A stretch of 64,000 nt of DNA from Bagarius yarrelli (GCA_005784505.1 VCAZ01000003.1:6079510-6143509), one strand, 5' to 3'. Shown: positions 1 to 13,369, counted from the stretch's first letter. A program made the numbers and translations. Notes: generated by a model not told the origin, from the letters alone.

Positions 1-822
1 AGATAAGAAGTGTGCACTCTCAGAGAACATTGTTATGTTAAGCTCCCGAGTCTCTGGTTTTAGGTCCTCCTAGCACCAAAGCTGGGAGCTTCCGACAAGC
101 ACCAAACTCAGTTACATTTTACCTTCCTGCTCTTAACCTGTTCGGCTGATTCTGTGGCGCTTGTCAAAAGCTTTTAATCACAGAGCTTGTGTGAAACCAG
201 ACACTGACTGAGTAAGAGCTTGTGTATAATCAGGATTGTGATTGACTGTTGAGGTGCAGGTGTATCTGAGGTGCATCTAAGTGGCAAAGGTTGCGTGCTG
301 GTTGCGTGTGGAACCTGGAGTGGCTGTGACAATAATTAGGAATTATTTTTACGTTTATAATGAACAATGCATTAAAGTGATGTTGCCTGTTGTAAAGTGC
401 ACATTGTTGGTAAGGATAAAGTAACACTACTTTAAGTGTACCTGTGCAGATGGTTTATAACAGTGTCTGTTATTTAAGAAGAAATGTAAACTATTTAAAT
501 GGTATTGGAGCAGTGGAAACACCAAGAACAGAACAGTGGGGTGGGGTAAGCCGAGCTAAATAGCATTTGAAGCCACATCTACTGAAACAGGACGATATAA
601 ACAGATCTGATTTTGAAAGTGAAATTTCGAAAATGAAATTGAAAAAGGGAAAATGAGTGATTAAAATTTTCATTGTTGGGTAAAAAACAAGGTATATTTT
701 ACACTTTTATAATGACCCTAAAAATATCAACTTGTGGTAAAATTTGCATTCCATGGTTACTTTAAACAAATAAAAAAAAAACTTGAAAAAAAAAATAAGG
801 ACTTAACACTGTGGGTAATTAC
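1..822. other. pi4kb intron sequence, nothing recognised
   Basis: AT-rich sequence downstream (in gene sense) of the last visible pi4kb exon. I see no exon matching the following PI4KB kinase-domain segments on the minus strand and no clear repeat. Confidence 0.6.
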
Positions 823-3800
823 CTAACTTTCTCCTGCCAGGGCTCTTTTAAGGCTACTGCTGAGGGATCCTCAGGGTCCTTTTTAAATGTAGTAGGCGTG
901 TGGGCAAGCTGCTCAGAAAGGCGTCGCCTAAATAAGTGCAACAACAATATTACAAAAATACAGAAACCACTTTAATATAAAAATGTTCATACCCAGATAG
1001 TTCAAACTCATTATTAGGAGTTTCCTGTGGTGCTAAAAACACATTCCATGTGTTTTCCTGTTTTTTTGGCTGAACCAGCCAAATCCTGAATCAAGCCCTA
1101 TTCATAATTAACTTTTAAACTGTTGGTTTTACATTACTTTATTACATCGTTATTGATCTCTCACTTATTCTATAATGATTAGTAGTTAAAATATTGGAAA
1201 CTCTGCATATTTAGACAGCAGAGAATTGCTATTACACTTTTCTACCACAAGAGGTCCTTGCCCATACAAAATCACAGGCTTGCAGAACCTCGCACTTGGC
1301 TACTGCGTAAAAAAAGTTAACTAGGTTTCATTATGTTGTGAATCCTGCATAATGCATCATTATGTACCTGATATCTCCAGCAGCAATAAAAACTGGCTCT
1401 TTGCTTTCCTGGCTGGTGATGCTATCAACTGAGAACTGGGAGATGTTGTCGCAGCTGTTTGTGTGGATCTCGGGAAGCTAAAGACAAACAAGTGATAGAT
1501 TTACAATGTATTTACAAAAGAACAAAAGCAATTTTTTTAATACAAACAGAGAAGCTGTGTGATCGTACCTCAACCTGGAGCTCTCCAATATCATCCACAG
1601 ACCAGGCCTCATCATCATTGTCATAGTTGGGAACGGTAGAGAAGCTGCTGGCACGCTGTTCGGCTGTGATACCACAATCTGGGAGGTTCTCTACGGATCG
1701 TGTACTGCGGATCCGTGTTTCTGGAATCCTCGCTGGTACGCTTGATGTCTCAAAGTTCTCACACTCCAAAACTTCCACATAGATTAGGTAAGGTGCCTAA
1801 AAACAAAATTTAGAATTTAAAAAACAAAGTATTGCTTAATATTAGAACTTGTATAACATTTTAAAATGATTTGTAAATAAGCTTTACCTTGTCTTTCGAG
1901 TTGAGCACGACAGCCTGTGTGTGAGGAACTCGCACCACATGGTGGTCAAACGCTGCAGTTGGCAGCCACACACGTGCTGGCAGTTTGTGGTTAAGCAGGG
2001 AGAGTTCCGAGATGAGTCTTTGTGTCTTCTGCTCCTTGGTAGGCAAAGTGGCCAGTCTTTTCCCAATGCCCATCAAAGACTTAATGAACTCGCGCTGAGG
2101 AGTCAGACGTACAGGCTGATAGGAAGACAGTAAATTGACAGAAAATTGACGTGTGAGGCAAGAGGAAATAAAGTCTGAAATTTTTGTTATAGCTAGGGCT
2201 GCACAATATATCGTATAAGCATTGACATCACAATGTGTGCATCTACAATAGTCAAATCGCAAGATGTGCAATGTCAAGTCAGGATTATATTTGAAGGACC
2301 ACAGTTCAGAAAGTTTATTTATTATGATTGCCAAGTTTAATAATGGAGTGAAAATGTATCATTTGCACATTGTTTTAAGGCCTGCTACTGTATAAACTTT
2401 TTAAGTAAGTTTGAAGCATTCAGGTGTAAGAAAGTAACTTATGTAGCTTTAACAAAGAATAATTTATTAAAGACTATGCAGTGTGATTTTACATTTGATT
2501 TAATTTCTAAATCACCAGAATATATTTCCAATATCATGCAGCCCTAGTATAAAGTGTTTCACAAATATACCATCAAAACACGAGGAACCAACTTTTAAAA
2601 GCAGCAACAGTTACTGGTAATCGTGGAAACTGAAATTGCAGCGACTACCAAAAAATGTGTAGACAGCCCAACTGAACATGCAGGACACAATAATTGTACA
2701 TTAAAGCAAAGTAGAAGGGTTTAAACAAAGAAAAAAAACATATACAGGAATGTTTATTAGCAACAGCTGACCATAGAATGGCACAAGTGTGACATGAATG
2801 AACAACCTGAATAAGAGGTTTACTGAGAAGAAAAATGAGAAATGAAAAATTAGCCAATTCCACACTGGCACACTAGGAGTAAGACTCGTCAAACTTCTCC
2901 ATATGTGTTGTTTATAGTCATTTGTCATTTAAGATACTTAAAAGAAATACATCAGATTACTATGAAAAGGCTGAAGAAAAAGTCATCACAAATCATTTGC
3001 CTAATGTCTAGAAGGTGAAATTTCAAGTTAACAGAGCAGGTATATCCCATTTACCCAGTTACAAAGAACAACAGAGGTCTACTGATTCATTGATTTAAGA
3101 CAATACCTTACACTAACAGCTTTAAAGAAATCATTAAGTGTTTGAACACCATTTCTAAGAGAAGCACTTAATTTACTTATGCAAAACAAACAATTAATAT
3201 AAATATGGGAAGTCCTACTCAAAGTAGCATTCAATGCAAAATCCATAAATCCATTCTGGCTTAAGAGAATCAAGGTGAGCCAAAAGACCAGACATAAAAA
3301 AAAGCAAAATGATTTTTTTACTGTTAGATTAGGCAAAAAACTTCTGACTGGAAGACATTCAGGAAGATATTATTTATAAATAAAAACATTTATAGCTAAA
3401 GAGCCCGAAGAACACAAACTAGCTTTATAGTAAGGGGAGAAAACAATCAGTGATGGGCTTTGTCTAGGTCAGAGGTCACCAACCTTGGTCCTGGAGGACC
3501 GGTGACCTGGAGAGTTTAGCTCCAACCCTAATCAAACACACTCTAACCAGCTAACCAAGGTCTTGTTAGATATACTTTAAACTTACAAGCAGGTGTGTTG
3601 AGGCAATTTGGAGCTAAACTGTGAAGGACCTGGACCCTTCAAAACTGGTCTGGTGACCCCTGATCTAGATTAAAGGCCTTTGCACACCAAACACACAAAT
3701 GAGGGGAAAAGGGCAGGATGCGATTTAAAAAACAAACAAAAACAAACATTTTTATAAATGCCTTAACATCCAGACTTGTTTTTTGTCTGTGCTTACTTTA

Positions 3801-6800
3801 TTATGGTGGAAACCAACAGGAAAAAATGTCCTATTAATATAACAGAATGTTCAGTGATGTTTCAGTGTAAAAAGGCCTTAAATCTTCATAAATGATTGTT
3901 ATTATAATAATCAGCAAAGTTATTTTTAATTATTTCATTCAGCTATAATCGATGACAAGCTTTCCCCAGAAAAGAGACTTTTTTCCTTAATTGTCCTAAT
4001 AATTAAAACAATATGTAGCGGGGCAGTGTGTGTAAAGGCTACATTTACAAGCATGTCAGCCAATAGACACAATTACAATCTGCTGATGCAGACATACCAG
4101 CTCAATAAACTGCATTATAATACAGTGATCTCCAGATGACATGCTTGCAAACTGTAAAAGGCACACATCTGAAGGAATCGTGGAGTCCAACCCCAACGGC
4201 AAACAGAGACAGCCATTATCCCACAATGCACAGATAAGGATGCTATTAGTGGTTAACTTACGGTACCAGCCTCTAACTCAAGACTGTCGGAGCTGGAGCT
4301 CATATCCTGGGAAAAGGAGGGGTGGGTTATGGTACAAGAGCAGGGGAGTGGTGAAGGGGGAATCAGAGCAAGAAAAAAACAAAACAAAATAAAAACCAAA
4401 CACAACGCTTACAATTATGTTTAATAATAAAATTTTATGACGCTGTCCATGGCTCAACAATTCTCAAAGCCTCTGTGACACGAGATAAATCAGAACAGCA
4501 CAAATATATTAATCTTTTAATCCAAAAGTAAAACATTTGCTCCTACAGCTGCAGTTTATTTACATTGTGCAGAGGTAACACGATTTCAAAGACACCTTGC
4601 CTTCACATTTCTGCCTCGCTCGACTAACAATTACACAAAAATCACAATCTAGACTAACAGAACAACATTTGATTTGCAGTCACCACAGAAACATGATGTA
4701 CATCAGAATTCACTTTAGTGCATCCTCTTCTCCAATGTAACTTAATCGCCTCTACTAACAGCCCAGGATGCTTTATCTGAATAACATCCAAACTGATCAT
4801 CTGATCCTTCACATGATGCTGGCTCCAAGATCCCCAACAGAGGATGGCAAAAATCCTGAGAGCAAAACCTCTTATAGAAGGCTTTCTTGACAAATATTAT
4901 CTTTGGCTTGTTTACAAAAGCTTGTGTCTTATTGATTAGACAGTGCAGTGATTCATTGGAAACAAAGGAGTCTAAACTCTAGATTAAAACTTTGCTTGAC
5001 CACTATTTATGATGAACAAGCTCCCACAGCTTTGCCACATTCGTCTCTTATAATTATGCTCCTACGTGCGTCTCGCTCATCCTTAAGATTTAATGCACTC
5101 TTTAGTTTTTGTTAGAAACGAAGATGACAATGTCGAAGGAATTGATAAACAGCAGATCTAAAGAATCACTGACAAATACGCAATTTGCATGTTCACAGAT
5201 TAAAAGTGAAAGTAAAACGAAAGTGTGAATTCAAATGTGATTTTAGGATTTTAGGGATACATTTTGGTAAGCCGATTGGAAGACAATAGCCCTGGGACTG
5301 CCCCAGTTCTGCAAACCCTGGTCTTACTCAGGCTCACACACACTGCACATGAGGTAGCGCATTTACCTATTTACATGTTATGGTATACACAAAATTTTAA
5401 AAAATCTATTACGGTTGATAATTTATTCTGCAGTAGTGATATATACCGTCATATTGCTAAGCCCTACAAATTATGTATTTTCTCAATGATAACATATTAC
5501 ACAATATATTATACCAGATATAGTAGTAACATGTGAATTTAATAATTCATACAACGCCACTGGTTTAGAGCACAAGAATACCTGCATTTACTCGCTGACT
5601 GATCTAAACAGCGCGGTAAGATTCCGTGAAAAGCAGCGCTTACATTCTCAAAAACACTGGTACACAAACATTAGAGGAATTGTTTAAAAACATTCCTGTA
5701 CTTATCAATTCATATTACTAATATTTACAATGGATTTATTGTAGTAAAACTATAACTGTGGTATTGTGGCAGGATATTCAAATTTTACATTATTGTACAC
5801 ATCATGTAGGTAATATGAATGTACTGCAAGGGTGTATATAACACATCAGCTTTCATAGTTTAAAAATGTATGTTATAGATAACACAGCCCTTCTTTCGCT
5901 TCCTCTTTGTTATCCCCTCATTCTATCAAAAATCTAAATAGCTTCCTTAATTAATTGTCTTCTAGAAGGTTATCTTACCATTTACAGGTTATAGTTTGTT
6001 AGCAACACATTTTAATCGGTTTTTGTTTTTGACACCTCTAATGTCATGGTGTTACTATAGAAATTCCATATATGTATATTAAAACACATTTATATAAACC
6101 TATTAATATTTCTGCTAAAACTCCTAAACTGCTATTTTATGGGAAAATAATGACTTAAAAGTTAAAACTAAATTAACTATTGTGTTTTGACTAAATATCA
6201 CATAATATAATGGACACATAAAGAATATAGCAAAACTATATATGCAAACATGATAATTAATAGTTTATCTGATAAACTTTACTATAAAAATAATAAAATA
6301 TGACCCAGTTTATACAAGGCCTCAAAATGTGATTTTCTTTTCCCCTGTAGTGTACATACACATTTCTCGTAGCAAAAACTTTAATCACCAATCCTTCTCT
6401 AAATCACCACAGCTGCAATCATATGTGAACAACAACATCAGGGTTGCTATAGTAGCATAAAAAGGTATATAGAAGAGAGATCGAAATACCTAAATTTTGC
6501 TCACTGTATAATTATTCAAAGTACGCATTCTGAATTTCTATGCACATCATTCACAAAAAGCCAAGATTAAGCACATGCTTTTATTTTAGGAATCTTCTTG
6601 AATAACTCCCCAACCCTTTGCAGTGTTTCTTAGATAGGAGATGTGATCTAGCTAATTGTCACCATAACTAAAAATGCTCAGTAATCTGTTGGACTACTGA
6701 TTGGAAGGTTGAAGGTTAAGATTCTTGAACCAACAAGTCACTAAAATTGCACAGTTTTGTAAACATAAAATAAAAGTATGTCTGTATAATAAAGTCTACT

Positions 6801-8109
6801 TAATGCCATAAATGTAAATGCAAAATAAAGCTGATCAAATTAGTGAGTTGTATTTATAATTATGCATTTAAATTGGTTTAAACTAATTATATTAAGCAGT
6901 GGAAAATGGGAAAAGTATCATTTTTTTGGATGGACACTTATGAACCTAAACACTAAATCTGAAAGCAGCCATAAAGAAATGTAAAGTCACACACATTGAA
7001 CAAAAAATTGCAAAATTGCTATTCCATGCAGTAAAGTCACACACACACAAATTCTGACTGCTCACCTCATCCTGACTGCTTTCCACTTTAGGATTGCTGG
7101 CTGTTCTTTTCAGGTTGCTGCTGAGGCTAATGCTGGCAGTGGCGTCTGATTTGGAGCGCTGATGAGTGCGTTTAGAGGGCGAGAGACCGTGCTCACTCAG
7201 GCTTGGGCTGATGATGTGGTTTTGCTGCTGCTGCTGCTGTTGCTGGTGGAGGCGAGCACGGTGGCCGGTCGGCTTCAGCTCATCAGAAAGGATAAGCCTG
7301 CGCAGTTTGGTGCCGCGCGAGTGCCTCTGTGTAGAAATGTGCATATCGGACGAATAAGCACCGAGCAGCCACGCACACTGAAGTGAGAAACCAATGCTCT
7401 GGCGGCAGCGGTGCACCACGTATGGCTTTATGGCATCACCCACATCCTCATCCATGTGAATGTACATATTGAGCAGCTGTGGTAAGTAAAAGTCCACATC
7501 CTCATCTCGAAAACTAAAGAGCCGATTGCCAATGTAGGCCTGCACACCGGGTTCCTTTGAGTTGTACAAGTACGAGATAGCCATGGAAATATCAAACAAC
7601 TTGGACTCAAACAGGCGCAGAAGCCACGACTGTTTGGAGGAGTTGTTTCTGTGACGCCGGCGTGCACTCTTTACTGTGCCCGCTGCTGGGATCTCCTCCT
7701 CCTCTGTAATTTTCGGAGGCTTGCCCAATCCTGTACCATCCCCACTTATGGCCTCAGAGTGTTCAGATCCATTCACCAGTTGGGGTGTATCAGTAGGAGC
7801 TAAAGCTATATCCTCATCACTTTTAAGAAACTTTACCTTTTGCAGCACCTCCTGGCATGCTTTCTTGGCAACCTCAGCATCAATGACCAGACTCAGTTCA
7901 CCTACACCCTCCGATATGACATCCAGGGGAGGGCTAGAAGCAGGCAAACCTTCACTGACACTGGGGCTGGAGCTGGTCAAAGGCTGTGGGCCAGAGGATG
8001 GAGAAGAAGGGAGGGAGAAAGATGAGGTAGTAGACGTGGATGAGATTGACGGACTCTTCTGTAGCTTTTCCTGGTGAGAAGGGGAAAGTTCCAGCTCTGT
8101 GTCACCCAT
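823..8109 (-). CDS. pi4kb: Phosphatidylinositol 4-kinase beta, N-terminal two thirds (partial)
   Basis: PI4KB makes PI4P from phosphatidylinositol at the Golgi/TGN. Coding exons on the minus strand, in transcript order: 7066-8109, 4262-4306, 1888-2115, 1569-1796, 1368-1477, 823-927. All have GT-AG borders and matching phases, giving about 587 codons. The start is the ATG at 8109 in a strong context (GGCCATGGG, reading MGDTELEL); its exon begins at 8129 after a tatag acceptor. The N-terminus is Ser/Pro-rich, then comes the helical (LKU) domain with KQSWLLRLFESKLFDIS and NMYIHMDEDVGDAIKPY near residues 155-245. An eight-Gln run sits at residues 289-296. The Ser-rich regulatory stretch HQRSKSDATAS follows; in human PI4KB this is the PKD/14-3-3 site. 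The last visible exon reads RRLSEQLAHTPT to WQEKVR. I find no further exon in 1-822, so the lipid-kinase catalytic domain lies off the left edge. Family assignment rests on near-identity of long stretches to vertebrate PI4KB. Confidence 0.97.
2193..2547. mobile_element. hAT-like MITE in pi4kb intron
   Basis: Perfect 11-bp terminal inverted repeats CTAGGGCTGCA and TGCAGCCCTAG bound a 355-bp non-coding element containing the CACAATATATCG type sequence common in fish hAT-derived MITEs. The flanks (ttatag and tataaa) are only loosely similar, so the target duplication has decayed. Confidence 0.65.
2548..4261. other. pi4kb intron with one further MITE
   Basis: AT-rich intron between the small exon and the next pi4kb exon. 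Apart from the MITE at 3470-3662 I see no coding or structured element. Confidence 0.5.
3470..3662. mobile_element. hAT-like MITE ('tccaaccctaatcaaacaca' family)
   Basis: 193-bp element with ends CAGAGGTCACCA and TGGTGACCCCTG (inverted, one mismatch). It is flanked by 8-bp sequences gtctaggt and atctagat that match at six positions, as expected of an old hAT target duplication. The interior contains the gtttagctccaaccctaatc motif widespread in teleosts. Confidence 0.75.
4262..4306 (-). other. pi4kb: 45-nt in-frame small exon of pi4kb
   Basis: This exon is flanked by a ttttcccag acceptor and a GTAAGTT donor. It encodes 15 residues (DMSSSSDSLELEAGT) and joins exon 1, which ends on a full codon, to the PVRLTPQREF exon. 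Mammalian PI4KB has a segment of similar size and Ser/acidic character here, but the second half of the sequence differs. Confidence 0.85.
4307..7065. other. pi4kb intron 2, nothing recognised
   Basis: 2.8 kb of AT-rich intron between the first coding exon and the small exon. No domain-bearing ORF, tRNA or clear element found. Confidence 0.5.
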
Positions 8110-8129
8110 GGCCAAATGTGTTTAGGCCT

Positions 8130-11100
8130 CTATATTGTTGGGAGAAAAAAGAGAAAAGAATTTAACTAATTCTAAAATGTTAACAAAAATATTACCCATC
8201 TATCTAGCTATAGAATTAAAAGAAATAAATAGATAAATGCCAACTAATTCATGCTGTAGCTAGTTTCCACAAACCCAAAGTACTCAACTCATATTATACA
8301 TGTATATCAGGTACAACATGTTGCTGAGTCATCACGAGTAAAGTACAAACCTGCCTACTCCTTTCTACCTTTGAAGTGCTGCATTAGTCCAATACTTCTT
8401 ATTGCTGCCAAGTTTTTGAACTGTTACACACATTGCTCACAAGACATTTCCCAACTTGGCTATACCAGTAAGCCCTAAAGATGTCACAATACTTCCTGCG
8501 TGTTCAAAAAGAAATAGGACACTGGACTGCTTTAGGCTCAGACAAAGAACTATGTTCGAGACGAATTACAGACGCCGACTGTTCAGACCTGGTAGAAGCG
8601 TCTGTCTCTGGTAATCCCACATAAAAAGCACTAAAAACATCAGCTTTAAAGTCAGAGTCAAATGTATTGTAAGCCTGAAATGTTGCGCACATGTAACGCA
8701 CATCCGCTTTTTTCCATCTTTTCAAATATGATTTCTGACACTTGTGTGTGATATTAAATGAGACACAGGTCACAGATGATTTGCAATGCGACCGCAGTGT
8801 AAACAGTTATGTCGGAATTCTGGTGACTTTTACGCCATTTTTGATCAACATCAATCCATCATCATTTTGGTATGGCGCATCCCATACCTACCACCAACAA
8901 CTGATATATAATCAATTGTTCACTTCTGACTCCGGCTCCGCATTCACACACACCTATATATTGAAGTAGCAGCCACTGCTCCACAACATGCTATTATTAA
9001 ACGGAAAATCTTTCGTTCGCTGCACATCACCTTATAAAAGCGGCATATAAATGCCAAATTCATTGTTTTCTATGTTTAGTTTTCTATATGACGGGAGCCG
9101 TGCATGCGGGTCTGCTTAAAACTGTGATCAATTCAAACTGGCAAGTTGATTTTGGCCACATTTAAACTACAACCTGAAATGCTATTTTAATTATGTGATT
9201 TGAGAAAAAATCTGAATTGTGCACTAAGCCTTGCAGTGGGAACGTAGCCTTAGACCAATAAGTTGATTCCAGGACACAGTGGTAGTGTGAATGCTCTTGA
9301 ATCTATAATCATGCACTTTGTAGCAACGATGCCAGATTTTTATACAATACTAAGCCGCTGTCATGCCGTCTGCATCTAAAAATAAGAGTTTTAATTAATA
9401 AACTTTTTCAGCAATGTCCCAGTCAATTTCTGCCCTAAGCATTTTTTTACACAACTACAGTTCATGCCTTACATCACTCAATTCAGTTCAATTTAATCTG
9501 TATAGCGTTTTTTTACAATGGTCATTGTCACAAAGCAGCTTTACACAATCAAAGAGATTATAAAATGCAAATGAATCAGAACAGGGGTGCCACAAAAAAA
9601 AAAATGCTGCAATGCTTTTCAATAACAGCCATGCTAAAGGTATCATGACCATGTCTTACTCTTTCCGCGAGCTAAAGAATCCAAGTGGAAAAGGCAGCAA
9701 CAGTGTGGAACACAGTTTAACCTAAAAAAATTAAGTTAAAACCCGATTTTTATGCTGATGCAATCAGTGAAAGAAAAAAATCCACACTGCTCTTTAGTAA
9801 CATATTTAGAGAATTCATGTACACGGTCACCTAGTCAAGAAATTCAATTCAAACAAATGTAAATAAAAATGCAAATAAATACAAACGCACAGACTGAGGG
9901 TTAGCCCTAAGGAAGCAATAACACACAGCCCTTTTTAATTCAGAGCAACATCCACCCATGATAAATCTCTTAAATGCCACCGAAAGCTCCCTTACAACAA
10001 AACCACATTTTATCTTTTCAGTTTGTAGCGACCCTTGAAATAACAGCTGCATTCGGTCTTTAAAGTCCCATCTGTAGGTTGTATCAATTCAGAACTGAAT
10101 CTGTTTGCACTTTTTATGAATATGAACTCAAACTGTCCTGTCTTTCTTGTGCAAGATTTAACATTAAAGTACACTCAAGACCAGACTTGTCAATGTAGAA
10201 GATGATTAAGTGTTGAGCCACCTAGACTTCGGAAATAGTCTTCGTTCCCCTTCCAACACAATCAACGTTTACCTTATTTCCTTTAGATTCGCTCCCCTTT
10301 CTTAACCTAATTTCTTATTGATTTTCACAGGTTGGCTAACTTAATCCTATTACATGTATACAATGCTGTGTCCTTTTAGCATAAAGCTTACCCATCCTCA
10401 GCTGCTTGAGCCACACATGATCCAAGCTCTCATGCAAATATTTCTGTGACAATGTAAGGACTCTTTCTTTTAACCATGCTGTTCTCAATCTACACAATGA
10501 TCACTAGTGTCTAAAACTTAGAGAATCATTCAATCAGCATTCCCATCTCAATCAATGTATAAATACGAAAAAAAAGAAGGAAGGTTAAAAAAAAAAAATC
10601 ATATACCCCTTTTGTATAAATTATATACAATTTATATACATAGATTATAAATACATAAATACATTTAGATGTTTATTAATGTATATCACAACTCCCCTTA
10701 GATAGCAGTATAAAAAAAGTTCAATCCAATAAATAGAGCCAAAAATCAATCATGATAGGCTTAATCAAGTCAAGAGTTGGAGCAAACATGAATATTAACG
10801 AAACTTGACATAAGACACTTAAGACAAATAACTTTAAACAATGTGATCCAAAAAAAGAACTAAACTGAAAGTTATTGCGTTTGTGATGAGATTACAAGCT
10901 TATTTTCTTCACAGCCACGTGGGCACCTATAACAATGTTAGATGACTTGGTGTGTTACTGAAAGCCTAGCTGTGTGCGCGTGCGTGTGTGTCTTTACAAA
11001 AGGCTCCTGTTGCAGTGGAAACAGCTTCAAATGGCTCAGGCACTGACAGACAACACCACATCCACCTCATTTAACAATGAGTAGAAAGAGAAAACCTGAT

Positions 11101-12498
11101 CGGACCAGCTTTCCTAACCTCTACAGCAAGCAAAGTCCGTCCTCATGATGATGATGATGATGATGAGAAACACCAGCAGCACAAAATAAAAACCATGTCA
11201 CTGAGTTGATTTCACAGCAGGGGTCTAGTGGCAGCTGGTGGGTTTATTGTTGGCATCACCAAATACTAACAATTAACCATCTTAAAATAATTGTCAGTGT
11301 TACACTTAAATGTAGTTAACCAGTGAACCCAAAACTAGCTAACTAACTAGAAGCACTACTGCAGGGGTTGTTTAAATGTTTAAGGCAATTACGTGGCAGG
11401 ATGCTGGTCAGACGACTGGCATTTAACCCTAACCGATATCAGGCTGCCACTGTCGGGCCCTTGAGCAGGGCTCTTACTCCGTTTCCTAATCCAGGGGCTT
11501 TGAATTATGGTTGAACCTGTGTGTGTGTGTGTGTGGTGTGTGGTGTGTGTATGTATATATATATATATATATATATACTATATATATATATTACACATAC
11601 AACACACACACACACATCTATCTATTGATCGATATATACATACATCTATCCATCCATCCATCCATCCATCCGTATATACATACATCTGTCTATCCATCCA
11701 TCTTTCCATACACACACATACATCTATCTATTGATCGATATATACATACATCTATCCATCCGTCCGTATATACATACATCTATCTATCCATCCATCCATC
11801 CGCCCGTATATACATCTATCTATATATCCATCCATCTAAAGTGCAATGATACAAAATGTTTTAATCAGTTCTAACAGCAGACTCCGCTGATGGAATACTC
11901 AAAAGAAACAACTTGAACAAAAATATCACGTAAGTGATTAATGTGCTGACAAATACCTATTTTTAAACACGATTAAAAAGATGACCGGTGGATATTGTGG
12001 TACTTACTACACGATTTTGCCAAGCTACATTTAATTAAAAGTCAAAATAATAATTGCTTAATTTTAAATTAATATATAGACACTGCGCGTGCTATGGGAC
12101 AGTGCTAAAGGCGTTAGCTAGCGCTAACTAAATTAACGATAGTTACATTACAAACTAACAGTTTATCCAACAAAATAATATAAACACCAGTTTTACGCAA
12201 TTACTATTATTTAATAACAGTTATTTACGCTAATACGCAAAGGACAAAGGACACGGGAACTCAGTCAGTAGGTGGTGTTTTATGGCTGTAAGCTAACGCA
12301 GGCCGACGGAAAATGTTGCGTTCACTTAGCTAGCGTTCGGGAGATTGTTACGTTGGCTAACTTAGCGAAGCCAATGTCAACACAAACTACTAAAACTATT
12401 AGCGTCAAAGACCACAACAATAATTTATGATTTCCTATTACACAAAAACTTATCAGTAAAAAAATGGCCGGAGAAAGAGTCTAAGAAAGCTGGTTTAC
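8130..12498. other. pi4kb 5' intron with repeats
   Basis: Long intron between the probable 5' UTR exon and the first coding exon. It holds a short interspersed fragment near 9478-9560 (tcaattcagttcaattt ... tcacaaagcagctttaca), an (ATG)n run at 11147-11164, a SINE body fragment near 11400-11510 and a complex microsatellite at 11516-11838. Confidence 0.5.
11516..11838. repeat. Complex microsatellite (TG)n-(TA)n-(CATC)n
   Basis: Runs of TG, TA, then CATC/CATA-type tetranucleotides. A higher-order unit containing tctattgatcgatatataca occurs twice (about 11620 and 11727), pointing to segmental duplication within the array. Confidence 0.9.
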
Positions 12499-12860
12499 CT
12501 CAGGTGGGCGGCCAAGAGGATTACAACAGCTCGTCAACACTAGCTTAGCATCACTAGTTAGTCGACTTACGTGCAACGTTACATGAACAAAATAACGCTC
12601 GTCTTCAAATATTTACTAATTAAGGATGAAATCTACTATTAGATCCTGTCCTACCGAGTGATGGACGTGGTGTGGTTATACGGTCTATCCCTGCTGTAAC
12701 AGCTCCATTTGGAAGCTACGATTTCCCGAAGGATGCAGAACAACCGGCTTGCAGTTGGTAGCTTAACATCCTTATTCAACACAACACACTTTCCCTATCG
12801 ACTTCAACTTGGTAACGTCCATGTTTTAGGTGCGCAAGAGCAAAACGTGAGCGGTAAACG
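12499..12860 (-). promoter_or_regulatory. pi4kb: Probable pi4kb 5' UTR exon and promoter region
   Basis: On the minus strand a GTAAAC donor ends a candidate non-coding exon at 12499. This would splice over about 4.4 kb to the acceptor just before 8129. The surrounding 12.1-12.9 kb is richer in CpG than the rest of the spacer and holds repeated GCTAAC/TTAGC hexamers. The transcription start is not determined; the right boundary is approximate. Confidence 0.5.
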
Positions 12861-13145
12861 AACCCATTAATTTTTTCCGAGGCTTACATTTCCATCGACA
12901 GCTTTTGTTGAATAATTATCAACAAATTTTAAACCAGTAAATTAGTTATAAACACTTTATTTTTGCTAATAATATCTGTGACGTAGTACTGTACACCCCT
13001 TGAGTAGTGGGTTGTTCCAAGTGGAAGTGGAAAGGGGAAGTAGTGAAGGCACTAACTGAGGGAAAACTTTTAAACCTGCGTAATTTACACATTTCAGATA
13101 GTTGAAATGGTTGTAAAAGAAAAAAAAAATGATAATAATTTGGCC

Positions 13146-13181
13146 ATGGCGGTTATACAGCTTAGGCTGTATAACCGTCAT
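13146..13181. repeat. Near-perfect 16-bp inverted repeat with TTAG loop
   Basis: Arms ATGGCGGTTATACAGC and GCTGTATAACCGTCAT pair at 15 of 16 positions around a 4-base centre. A-rich sequence on the left faces T-rich sequence on the right, so a weaker pairing extends outwards. Confidence 0.8.
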
Positions 13182-13369
13182 AGACAATTTTTTTTTTTCA
13201 CACAGTTTGTGTTTTTCCCACCTTCTGGTCAAACCAGAGGACAGGATTATAATTATAGCATACATTTGCATCTCTTTAAATATACTGCAGTAATATCTCA
13301 GTCTGAGCTTCTATAAGAGAAATGGAATAAATGCAACTACGTTCTCTAGGTCTTTATTTGACACATACT

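Noticed and set aside
1861..2334. 157-codon minus-strand ORF as a separate gene
   Set aside because: It is the pi4kb exon 1888-2115 with intron sequence read through on both sides, including part of the MITE.
7676..8077. 133-codon plus-strand ORF opposite pi4kb
   Set aside because: Antisense shadow of the Ser/Pro-rich first coding exon; no domain and no splice or promoter support.
11511..11849. 112-codon plus-strand ORF rich in His, Ile, Tyr and Ser
   Set aside because: Pure translation of the TG/TA/CATC microsatellite.
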